A model generated the notes under the pieces. That model saw only the letters and a list, made by a program, of their open reading frames with translations. It was not told where the DNA came from and made no database searches. Shown in pieces: positions 14,791 to 22,700 of a DNA stretch of 64,000 nt. The stretch comes from Actinosynnema sp. ALI-1.44. GTDB lineage: Bacteria > Actinomycetota > Actinomycetes > Mycobacteriales > Pseudonocardiaceae. Each line of letters begins with the position of its first letter. The first letter of the stretch is position 1. The DNA lies in NCBI RefSeq assembly GCF_001984155.1, contig NZ_MTQO01000021.1:1-64000 (forward strand), in the 5' to 3' direction. Position numbers and translations under genes: made by a program.

Positions 14791-17487
14791 ATGGAGCTGG
14801 TCGAGCGGAATGGCCCATGGGGCGCGTTGGCACGCCTGCACACACGTACCGCGGCGGGACAGGGCGTGGTCGCGCTGGTCACCGGCGGGATGGCCACGGG
14901 CAAGACCGAACTGCTGCGCGAGTTCACCGCCGACGCGGCGCGCGACGGCACGCTGGTGCTGTCCGCGACCGGTTCGCGCGCCGAGCAGTCGCTGCAGCTC
15001 GGCGTGGTGTGCCAGATCCTGCACGGCCCGTCGTTCCCGGACGTCCCGGTACCCGCACCGTCCGCTGTGGACAGCGTGCCGTGGGACCGGGTCGTCGAGG
15101 ACCCCGCTGTGGTCGGGCCGCACGACGCGCCGGTGATCCGTGACATGTGCGCCGCCTTGCTGAGCGCGGCCAAACACCGCACGGTGGTGCTCTGGATCGA
15201 CGACATCCAGTTCGTCGACAGTGCCACTCTGCGCGTGCTGCTGTACCTGCGGCGCCGCATGTCGGCCGCGTCGATCCTGCTGGTGCTGTCCGGCTGGGAA
15301 CAACGACGGCAGACCTGGCCGTCGTTCCGCGCCGAGATCACCCGCCAGCCGCACGAGAAGATCACGCTCGACCTGCTGTCGCTCGACGGCGTCGGCGAAC
15401 TGATCACCAAACGCCTCGACGGCCCGGCCGCGACCCGGTTCAGCCCCGGCTGCCACCGGCTCAGCGGCGGAAACCCGTTGCTGGTCCACGCCTTGCTTGA
15501 GGACATCAGGGACGGCGACCTGACCCCGCGCGCCGCGTACGGCCAGGCCGTGCTGACGAGCCTGCACCGCGCGGGGCCCCTGCCGTACGCCGTGGCGGGT
15601 GCTGTCGCCGTGCTCGGCGAGCACGCCACGCCCGAACTCGTCGGCCAGCTCGTGGACGAGAGCGCCGACGAGGTCACGTCCGCGCTCGACCTGTTGTCCG
15701 GCGCGGGAATGCTCGACCGGATGGCGTTCAGGCACCCCGTCGTCGCGTCGACTGTGCTCGGCGCACTGCCGCCCGGGGACCGCTCCCGGCTGCATTCGCG
15801 GGCCGCGCGGTCACTGCACCAGGAAGGCTTCGGCGCACTGGAGATCGCCCGGCACCTCGTGCACGCGGACGTCACCGGAGAGGACTGGGTGACCACACAA
15901 CTGGCCGAGGCGGCCGAACGGGCACTGGCCGACGACGACGTCGCCTGGGCGGGCCAGTGCCTGCGGCTGGCCCTGCGCGGCTGCACCGACCGGGCACGGC
16001 GGCGGGACATCGCGAAGTCCCTGGCCCGGACCGAATGGCGGGTCAACCCCGCCGCGGCGGCGTTGCACATGCCGTCGCTGCGGGAGGCGCTGGCCGAGGG
16101 CACCGTGGAAAACCGCGACGCCGTAGTACTGGCCCGGCACACGCTGTGGCACGGCGACAAGACCGCTGCGGTGGCCGCGCTCGGTGCTGTGACGGACCCG
16201 CAGGCCGCCGACGAACTGCGCCTGGCCTACGGGTGGCTGTACGGCACGCAGGATGACCTGCCAGCCAATGAAGCCAGCGGCACACCGTGGATCCAGGTCG
16301 GCGGCAGACTCGCCAGCCTGATGGTCAAGGGCCGCAGCGCTGACGTGGCCGTGGGCGCCGAGCACATCCTGCAAAGCTGTCAACTCGCCGACACCACAGT
16401 GGAGATCGTGGTGTCCGCGCTGATCGCCCTGTGCTACGCGGACAAGGCCGACAAAGCCGTGTTCTGGTGCGACACGCTGGCCGACGAGGCACAGCGCCGC
16501 AACGCGCGGACCTGGCAGGCCGTGCTGAGCGCGGCCCGTGCCGACATCGCGCAGCGGCAGGGAGACCTGGGGTTGGCCGAAGCGCAGGCGAGCGCCGCCT
16601 TGCGAATGCTGCCCGCCGACGGCTGGGGCGTCCTAATAGGACTGCCGAGGGCGACGTTGCTGCTGGCGTACACCGCGATGGGCCGGTTGGACCGCGCCGC
16701 CGAGGTGCTCAGGCAGTTCGTGCCCGACCGGATGGCGGATACGGTGATCGGCCTGCGGTGGCTGCACGCCAGGGGCCACTACCACCTGGCGACCGGCCGC
16801 CCGCTGGCGGCGCTGGACGACTTCCAGACGTGCGACCGGCAGATGCGGCAGTGGAACATCGACATACCCGCGCTCGTGCCCGCGCACTCCGACCTGGCAC
16901 AGGCGTACCTGCGTCTCGACCAGCGGAAGGTGGCGCGGGACATGGTGTGCCGCCAGCTCGACCGGCCACGGGCGATCAGCTCACGCACCCGGGGAACGGC
17001 GTTGCGGGTCCTCGCCGCCACCAGTGACTTGCGGCAGCGCCCCGGGATGCTGATGGAGGCGATCGAGGACCTGCACACGTGCGGGGACCGCCTGGAGTTG
17101 GCTCGGGCGTTGATCGACCTCAGCGAGGCCCACCAGGAACTCGGCGAATTCAGCAGGGCGCGGATGCACGCCCGCCGGGCCGCGGCCGAGGCGAAGGCGT
17201 GCCGGGCCGAACCCCTGACCAAGCTGCTGTCGCACGGCGGGTCGTTCGACACCAAGGACCAACGGGCCGAAGCCGAGGGCGTGCCGCCGCTCAGCGGGGC
17301 GGAGCGGCGCGTCGCGACCCTGGCCGCGCGCGGGTACAGCAACCGGGAGATCGGGCGGATGCTGTACATCACGGTGAGCACTGTCGAGCAGCACCTGACT
17401 CGGGTGTACCGCAAGCTGAACGTGGGCAGCCGGGCGGACCTGCCGGTCGGCCTGCTGCTCAGTCGCGTTCCGGTGAAGGGCGCCTAG
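14791..17487 (+). CDS. Large ATP-binding LuxR-family (LAL) transcriptional regulator
   Basis: 898-aa regulator: N-terminal AAA/NACHT-like ATPase with Walker A GGMATGKT (about residue 32) and Walker B VVLWIDDIQFVD, a long helical TPR-like middle, and a C-terminal LuxR HTH (LSGAERRVATLAARGYSNRE, then ISTVEQHLTRVYRKLNV-like helix). LAL proteins often act as pathway-specific activators in secondary metabolism. I chose the ATG at 14791 (GAAAGG upstream, conserved start MELVERNGPW) over a TTG 30 bases earlier. It lies between the RiPP-type locus and the PqqD-like gene and could control either (inference). Confidence 0.85.
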   Translation: MELVERNGPWGALARLHTRTAAGQGVVALVTGGMATGKTELLREFTADAARDGTLVLSATGSRAEQSLQLGVVCQILHGPSFPDVPVPAPSAVDSVPWDRVVEDPAVVGPHDAPVIRDMCAALLSAAKHRTVVLWIDDIQFVDSATLRVLLYLRRRMSAASILLVLSGWEQRRQTWPSFRAEITRQPHEKITLDLLSLDGVGELITKRLDGPAATRFSPGCHRLSGGNPLLVHALLEDIRDGDLTPRAAYGQAVLTSLHRAGPLPYAVAGAVAVLGEHATPELVGQLVDESADEVTSALDLLSGAGMLDRMAFRHPVVASTVLGALPPGDRSRLHSRAARSLHQEGFGALEIARHLVHADVTGEDWVTTQLAEAAERALADDDVAWAGQCLRLALRGCTDRARRRDIAKSLARTEWRVNPAAAALHMPSLREALAEGTVENRDAVVLARHTLWHGDKTAAVAALGAVTDPQAADELRLAYGWLYGTQDDLPANEASGTPWIQVGGRLASLMVKGRSADVAVGAEHILQSCQLADTTVEIVVSALIALCYADKADKAVFWCDTLADEAQRRNARTWQAVLSAARADIAQRQGDLGLAEAQASAALRMLPADGWGVLIGLPRATLLLAYTAMGRLDRAAEVLRQFVPDRMADTVIGLRWLHARGHYHLATGRPLAALDDFQTCDRQMRQWNIDIPALVPAHSDLAQAYLRLDQRKVARDMVCRQLDRPRAISSRTRGTALRVLAATSDLRQRPGMLMEAIEDLHTCGDRLELARALIDLSEAHQELGEFSRARMHARRAAAEAKACRAEPLTKLLSHGGSFDTKDQRAEAEGVPPLSGAERRVATLAARGYSNREIGRMLYITVSTVEQHLTRVYRKLNVGSRADLPVGLLLSRVPVKGA

Positions 17488-17551
17488 AACGGCACCCCAT
17501 CGCGGCGCTTAGGGGTGTCGGTCGTCGCCGCGCCCGCGCTGTAATGGCGGC

Positions 17552-17818
17552 ATGGCGGTCAGGCCGCACCCCTGGATCCAAGCCGCGGTGTCCGCCGACG
17601 GCCGGATGGAGCTGTCCGGGGCCGCCGACATCCGGTTCCACTGTGGACCGGTCGGCACCGCCATGTGGATCGCGTTGTGCCAACACGACTGGCAGATCGA
17701 CGCGGCCGCCGTGCTGCTGGCCGGGCAGTGGCGGCTCGACGTGGTGAACGCGCGCGCGGATCTGGAGATTTGGGTGGCCGAACTGTGGGACGCGGGCCTG
17801 CTGGCTTATCAGGAGTGA
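17552..17818 (+). CDS. PqqD-like small protein (possible stand-alone RRE)
   Basis: 88-aa protein. The layout (short strands around GRMELSGAADIRFHCG, helix VGTAMWIALCQHD, helix AAAVLLAGQWRL, helix RADLEIWVAELWDAGLL) matches the PqqD/RRE winged-helix pattern, in which a terminal WxxELxxxGLL-type helix is characteristic. Stand-alone RREs deliver RiPP precursors to their enzymes. It follows the LAL regulator by 64 bases on the same strand and overlaps the convergent TetR gene by 10 bases. No radical-SAM or other maturase is adjacent, so a partner would have to be the YcaO locus 7 kb upstream or lie outside the window. Assignment is by pattern only. Confidence 0.5.
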   Translation: MAVRPHPWIQAAVSADGRMELSGAADIRFHCGPVGTAMWIALCQHDWQIDAAAVLLAGQWRLDVVNARADLEIWVAELWDAGLLAYQE

Positions 17819-18408
17819 ACGGGTAGCGCCTGGCTGACGCCCGCGACCGCGCGGACCGCGTCGGCCAGGTCGCGGCCGTCGGGAGCTTTGCCGGGGTCCA
17901 CCAGCCACTGCGCGATCACACCGAACAACACGGCCAGGGCGAACGAGCCCGCGGACCGGACGGACCGCTCGTCGGCGGCCGGGTCGATCAGCCGCAGCAA
18001 GGTGGCCAGCGCACGCCGGGCGCTCTCCTGCGCCGCGGAGAAGTAGGGCCGCAGTTCGGGGGAGTGGTGCAGCTGGGTGAGGACCTCGAACTGCGTCACC
18101 CACAGCGCGCGGTGGTGCTCGACCAGGTCGAGGACGCGGGGCCAGATCGCTTCGAACCGGTCGAGCGGGGTGGCCGTGCCCGCCATGGTCTCGCTGACGG
18201 CCAGCAGGTGCGCGATGTCGGCCGCCCACTCCTCGGTCGCCTGGACCAGCGCCGCGTTCATCAACGCGTCCTTGGTGCCGAAGTGGTAGCCGATCGAGCC
18301 GAGGTTGGTCTTCGACGCCGCCACGATGTCCCGCGCGGTCGTGCGGGCGTATCCCTTGTCCAGCAAGCACCTCTTCGCGCCCGCCAGCAGCTGCTCCCGA
18401 TGTCCCAT
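17809..18408 (-). CDS. TetR-family transcriptional regulator
   Basis: 199-aa repressor. The HTH is in residues about 10-55 (LLDKGYARTTARDIVAASKT, then LGSIGYHFGTKDALMNAAL); the C-terminal ligand domain is Ala/Leu-rich and non-diagnostic. Its start faces the aminotransferase gene across a 193-base gap, which makes that gene the likely target. The 3' end overlaps the PqqD-like gene tail to tail. Confidence 0.85.
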   Translation of the reverse strand: MGHREQLLAGAKRCLLDKGYARTTARDIVAASKTNLGSIGYHFGTKDALMNAALVQATEEWAADIAHLLAVSETMAGTATPLDRFEAIWPRVLDLVEHHRALWVTQFEVLTQLHHSPELRPYFSAAQESARRALATLLRLIDPAADERSVRSAGSFALAVLFGVIAQWLVDPGKAPDGRDLADAVRAVAGVSQALPVHS

Positions 18409-18601
18409 CGCAGTCCCATCCGCCGCCGGAGGCCCTTCGCGGATTTCGAGTCTATAAGGGCGGATGCGGGGTGTGCCAGGGGACGAACGGCCTGTTCACG
18501 GGCCAACTGCGGACGACTCGAATTCGCCAGCCGACTGGGCGACCATGAACGGGTGCGGGAGTTTCCCTCCCGCGATCAGCGGATGAGGGGAGCTTTGCGC
18601 G

Positions 18602-19858
18602 ATGGCCGACTGGCGGGTCTCGCCCAGCCTGGCGCTCGACGAGCTGGTCGTCGAGCGCCTCGCCCTCGGGGAGTCCATTGTGCACCTCGGGTTCGGCGAG
18701 GTTCGGCTGCCCGCGTTCGAACCGTTGGTCGAGCGCCTGGTCGCCGGCGCGTACCGGACCGCCGCGGGTCCGGTGGCAGGCGGTCCGGCGTTGCGCGAAG
18801 CCGTGGCCGGATACTTCGCCCGGCGCCGGGTGCCGACCGGCGCGGACCAGATCGTGGCCGGCCCGGGGAGCAAACCGCTGCTGCTGGCGTTGAACCTGGT
18901 CGTGCGGGGCGACGTCATCGTGCCGAAGCCCGCGTGGAACACCTATGCGCCGCAGGCGGAACTGGCGGGCAAGAAGGCCTTCCGGGTGCCGATCCCGGCG
19001 CAGGCCGGCGGTGTCCCCGACCCAGGTGCGTTGCGGGACACCATCATCGCCGCACGGGCGCTCGGTCGTGACCCCAGGATCGTGATCCTCACCCTGCCGG
19101 ACGACTCGACCGGCACACTGGCGTCCCCGGAGCTCGTGCGGGAGATCTGCGTGATCGCGGAGCAGGAGGACCTGCTGATCGTCTCCGACGAGATCCACCG
19201 CGACGTCCTGCACGACCCGAGGACCCGGCTGACCAGCCCGGCGGAGCTGGCGCCGGCGCGAACCGTCGTCACCACGGGACTCTCCAAGAACCTGGCACTG
19301 GGCGGGTGGCGGATCGGCGTGGCCAGGTTCCCCGACGGGGTGTGGGGCAGGCGGATCCGCGACGGCGTGATCGCGTTCGCGAGCGAGGTGTGGTCCACTG
19401 TGGCCGAACCGATGCAGCGGGTGGCCGAGTACGCCTTCGCCGAGCCCCCGGAGATCCGCGGCCGCCTCGCCGACAGCGCCCGGCTGCACGGGTCGATCGC
19501 CCGCGCGGTGCACCGGATCATGGTCGACGCGGGCGCGGTGTGCCGCCCGCCGGTCGGCGCTTTCGCCGTGTACCCGGATTTCTCGCCGGTCCGCGAAAGA
19601 CTCGCCGGGCGTGGCGTCACGGATTCGGCGTCGCTGAGCCGTCAGCTGTTGGACGAGCACGGGATCGGCGTCCTGGCTGGGCACCTGCTCGGCGACGACG
19701 AGGACGCCCTGCGGTTCAAGGCTTCCACGAGCACGTTGTACGGAGACACCGCCGAGTTGCAGCGGCAGGCGCTCGACTCGGCGGACCCGGCCCGGCTCCC
19801 GCATGTGAGTGACTTGCTCACCAGAATCGGCGAGGCGTTCGGCAAGGTGTGCGGCTGA
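18602..19858 (+). CDS. PLP-dependent aminotransferase, class I/II
   Basis: 418-aa fold-type I aminotransferase. Seen: the N-terminal substrate/cofactor loop (AAGPVAGGPALREAVAGYF), PKPAWNTYAPQAEL, the Asp pairing with the PLP ring region (LLIVSDEIHRDVL) and the Schiff-base Lys229 in TTGLSKNLALGGWRIG. The family includes aspartate- and aromatic-type enzymes. The substrate cannot be told; the unusual PDDSTGTLAS in place of the common NPxNPTG motif argues for a divergent member. Divergent from TetR and followed by the frameshifted MHYT gene on the same strand. Confidence 0.82.
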   Translation: MADWRVSPSLALDELVVERLALGESIVHLGFGEVRLPAFEPLVERLVAGAYRTAAGPVAGGPALREAVAGYFARRRVPTGADQIVAGPGSKPLLLALNLVVRGDVIVPKPAWNTYAPQAELAGKKAFRVPIPAQAGGVPDPGALRDTIIAARALGRDPRIVILTLPDDSTGTLASPELVREICVIAEQEDLLIVSDEIHRDVLHDPRTRLTSPAELAPARTVVTTGLSKNLALGGWRIGVARFPDGVWGRRIRDGVIAFASEVWSTVAEPMQRVAEYAFAEPPEIRGRLADSARLHGSIARAVHRIMVDAGAVCRPPVGAFAVYPDFSPVRERLAGRGVTDSASLSRQLLDEHGIGVLAGHLLGDDEDALRFKASTSTLYGDTAELQRQALDSADPARLPHVSDLLTRIGEAFGKVCG

Positions 19859-20013
19859 GCCGGTCCAGTATGTTTCTCGTTCATTATTGACGGTTATCAC
19901 CCACACGTCATGAACTCTTCGCGTGCCCCTTGTCAACGCCGCCCGCCGGGCTATATTTAGCGCCACTATCCAGTTGCTTCAGGGAGTGGCGCTCATTCGG
20001 GAGGGCTGAGGCA

Positions 20014-20864
20014 ATGCAGGGTTTCAGTTTTGACGTCGTGACCGCCGTCCTCGCGTACGGGGTGTCCGTCGTCGGCTCGGCGCTGGGCTTGCTGTGCACG
20101 TCACGGGCCCGCGTGGTCGACGGGCGGGCCAGGGCGAGGTGGCTCGGGCTCGCCGCGACGTCCATTGGCGGGACCGGTATCTGGGTCATGCATTCATTGC
20201 CATGCTCGGGTCGGAAGTTCACGGAACACCGTTGCGATATGACGCGGCGACCACAATATTGAGCATGGTCCTCGCGATACTCGTGGTCGCGGTCGGGCTG
20301 TTCATCGTCGGGTTCAAGGCGGGCTCGGGATGGCTTTTCGTCGGCGGTGCGGCCACCGGCGCGGGCGTGGCGATCATGCATTACGTCGGAATGGCCGCGA
20401 TCGACTTGTACGGCGAGGTGCGCTACGACCCGTTCCTGGTGTTGCTCTCGGTCGTGATCGCCATCGTGGCCGCGACGGCGGCGTTGTGGGCCACGGTCAA
20501 CATCCGGGCGTTCGGCGCGATCGTGGCGGCCGCCTTGATCATGGGGGTCGCGGTCAACGGCATGCACCACGTCGGGATGGCCGCGGCGGAGGTGATGCCG
20601 AACATGGCGGCCGGGGGGCTGCACGGGATGAACGGGCGCGATCTGTTGCTGCCGCTGATCGTCGGCATCAGCTTCGTGACCGTCATGACGCTCGCGATCG
20701 TCACGCTTTCGCCCAACCCCAAGGAGATCGCCGAGGAACGCGCGCTGCAGGCGAGAATCGCCAACGCCACCGGCGCGGGTCAGGCTTCCACTGAGCGGAA
20801 ACCAGGGCTGACTGCCACCCATCCGGCGGGTAGACGTCTGCCGTATGGCGTTTCTCGACGATGA
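20014..20864 (+). pseudogene. MHYT-domain membrane sensor protein, frameshifted
   Basis: Seven-transmembrane MHYT signalling protein split by a single-base frameshift. The first frame (from ATG 20014, good GGGAGGG ribosome site) runs to GGTGIWVMH; the second continues FIAMLG...PLRYD without loss of homology. One T appears missing around 20191-20195 (ATGCATTC where ATGCATTTC would be expected). The second frame keeps the repeat motifs IMHYVGMAAI and NGMHHVGMAA. MHYT domains are proposed to bind copper and sense gases. Either a real pseudogene or a sequencing error. Its 3' end overlaps the aldehyde dehydrogenase start by 20 bases. Confidence 0.75.
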
Positions 20865-22305
20865 GACCTGGCGGGGACGGATCTTCACCGGCTCGTGGGT
20901 GACCTCGGCAGGCGGTGACACCGCGGTGGTGGAACCCGCGACCGGACGGGAGATCGGCCGGGCGGGCATGGCCGCGCCCGCCGATGTCGCGGACGCGGCG
21001 AAGGTGGCGGCGAACGCGCAACGCGCGTGGGCGGCGACACCGTTCCAGCAACGCGCCGCGGTGCTGCGCAAAGCCGCCGAACTGTGGCGCGTGCACAGCG
21101 AGGAGCTCGGTTCGTGGCTGGCACGGGAGTCCGGCAGCACGGCGGCCAAGGTCGGCTTCGAACTGCACGTGGCCGAACAGGAATGCCTCGAAGCGGCCGC
21201 GCTTCCCGGGCGGCCCAGCGGATCCGTGCTACCGAGTGAGGCGCCGCGGCTGAGCATGGCCCAGCGGGTGCCCGCGGGCGTGGTCGGCGTGATCGCGCCG
21301 TTCAACGCGCCGCTGATCCTCTCGATCCGTTCGGTGGCACCGGCTCTGGCGCTCGGCAACGCCGTGATCCTCAAGCCGGACCCGCGGACCGCGGTCTGCG
21401 GCGGCGTGGCGCTGGCGCGGGTCTTCGAGGACGCCGGTCTGCCGCCGGGCGTCCTGCACGTGCTGCCCGGTGGCCGGGAGACAGGTGAGGCGTTGGTGTC
21501 CGACCCGAACGTCCGGGTCATCTCGTTCACCGGCTCGACGGCCGCGGGCCGCAGCGTCGGGGAGGTCGCGGGCCGCCACCTCAAGCGCGCGCACCTGGAA
21601 CTCGGCGGCAACTCCGCCCTGATCGTCACGCGGGACGCCGATCTGGCGGGGGCGGTCGGCGCGGCGGCGTGGGGCTCGTTCTTCCACCAGGGCCAGATCT
21701 GCATGACCACCGGACGGCATCTGGTGCATGAGTCCCTTTTCGACGACTACGTGCGCCTGCTGGCCGAGAAGGCCGACAGCCTCGTCGTCGGCGACCCCGC
21801 CACCGGGGACGTCGCGCTCGGCCCGTTGATCGACGCGGGACAGCGCGACAAGATCCACGCTCTGGTGACCGACTCGGTGGCGGCGGGCGCGACCCTGGCC
21901 GCGGGCGGGACCTACACCGACTTGTACTACCGGCCCACGGTCCTCGCTGACCGCACCGCGAGCACGCGGGCCTACCGCGAGGAGATCTTCGGCCCCGTCG
22001 CGGTCGTCACGCCGTTCGAGTCCGAGGACGACGCGGTCAAGCTGGCAGGCGACAGCGAGTACGGCCTGTCGCTGGGGATCCTGACCGGGGACGCGATGCG
22101 GGGGCTGGCGCTCGCCGAGCGGATCCCGACCGGCATCGTGCATGTCAACGACCAGACGGTGAACGACGAGGCGCATGCGCCGTTCGGCGGTGTCCGTGCG
22201 TCCGGGACCGGGTCGCGGTTCGGTGGCGCGGAGGCCAACATCGAGGCATTCACCGAGACCAGGTGGATCACCGCGCGGGCGGGCATTCCCGGCTTTCCGT
22301 TGTAA
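20845..22305 (+). CDS. Aldehyde dehydrogenase, benzaldehyde/vanillin-type
   Basis: 486-aa NAD(P)-dependent aldehyde dehydrogenase. Catalytic Glu252 (LELGGNSALIV) and Cys286 (HQGQICMTTGRH), cofactor loop SFTGSTAAGR and substrate-channel motif PFNAPLILS are all visible; QGQICM and DQTVNDEAHAPFGG resemble benzaldehyde/vanillin dehydrogenases. Likely oxidises an aromatic aldehyde to the acid, which would fit with release of phenolics by the tannase-family esterases (inference). The start overlaps the frameshifted MHYT gene, and a strong hairpin lies 16 bases after the stop. Confidence 0.85.
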   Translation: MAFLDDETWRGRIFTGSWVTSAGGDTAVVEPATGREIGRAGMAAPADVADAAKVAANAQRAWAATPFQQRAAVLRKAAELWRVHSEELGSWLARESGSTAAKVGFELHVAEQECLEAAALPGRPSGSVLPSEAPRLSMAQRVPAGVVGVIAPFNAPLILSIRSVAPALALGNAVILKPDPRTAVCGGVALARVFEDAGLPPGVLHVLPGGRETGEALVSDPNVRVISFTGSTAAGRSVGEVAGRHLKRAHLELGGNSALIVTRDADLAGAVGAAAWGSFFHQGQICMTTGRHLVHESLFDDYVRLLAEKADSLVVGDPATGDVALGPLIDAGQRDKIHALVTDSVAAGATLAAGGTYTDLYYRPTVLADRTASTRAYREEIFGPVAVVTPFESEDDAVKLAGDSEYGLSLGILTGDAMRGLALAERIPTGIVHVNDQTVNDEAHAPFGGVRASGTGSRFGGAEANIEAFTETRWITARAGIPGFPL

Positions 22306-22320
22306 GAAGTGTCATGTGTC

Positions 22321-22350
22321 AAGGGGGTTCGGCCATAGCCGGACCCCCTT
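22321..22350 (+). terminator. Intrinsic-type terminator after the aldehyde dehydrogenase gene
   Basis: AAGGGGGTTCGGC and GCCGGACCCCCTT form a 13-base stem with one G-T wobble around the loop CATA, followed by TTTATC. It separates the aldehyde dehydrogenase transcript from the PKS operon. Confidence 0.8.
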
Positions 22351-22492
22351 TATCGTTTCAGTTGATTGACGGACTCACCATCGTGAGTGTTCGCCCTAGC
22401 GGATGCTGTGGTCCCCGGACAACCATCCCCCGCTCGATGAGAAATTCCCACAAGGGTGTGGACGGCGGTCGGGTTTGTTTGTACGGTGATCG

Positions 22493-22544
22493 GCGTACGA
22501 CAGTCCGTCATCATGTGCCCCCAATGTGCTGGGTCGTCGTACGC
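22493..22544. repeat. Inverted 9-base repeat upstream of the PKS operon
   Basis: GCGTACGAC (22493-22501) and GTCGTACGC (22536-22544) are perfect inverted copies 43 bases apart, each with a CGTACG core, about 160-210 bases before the PKS start. They may be paired operator half-sites; no candidate regulator is adjacent. Confidence 0.4.
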
Positions 22545-22592
22545 GGTGTCGAACAACGGCAACATTGTCGTTGCGGCGACGTTAACCCGTTG

Positions 22593-22620
22593 AAACGGTT
22601 GTAAACGGTCCGGAAACGCC
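22593..22620 (+). promoter_or_regulatory. Heptamer direct repeats, SARP-box-like
   Basis: AAACGGT (22593), AAACGGT (22603) and AAACGCC (22614) recur at 10-11-base spacing, about 80-108 bases before the PKS start. Heptamer repeats one helical turn apart are the known arrangement of SARP-family activator sites, but no SARP gene lies in this window. The rest of 22351-22700 shows no gene. Confidence 0.4.
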
Positions 22621-22700
22621 CCACCGGGGTGGCGCTCCGGTTGTTCACCACTGGTTTCCTTTCACATCCCAATTGCCCTGTAGGTGTGAGGAGGAACGAC

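Noticed and set aside
20094-20864. Second half of the MHYT gene as an independent protein
   Set aside because: It starts in the middle of the domain and continues the homology of the upstream frame directly; a frameshift explains it better.
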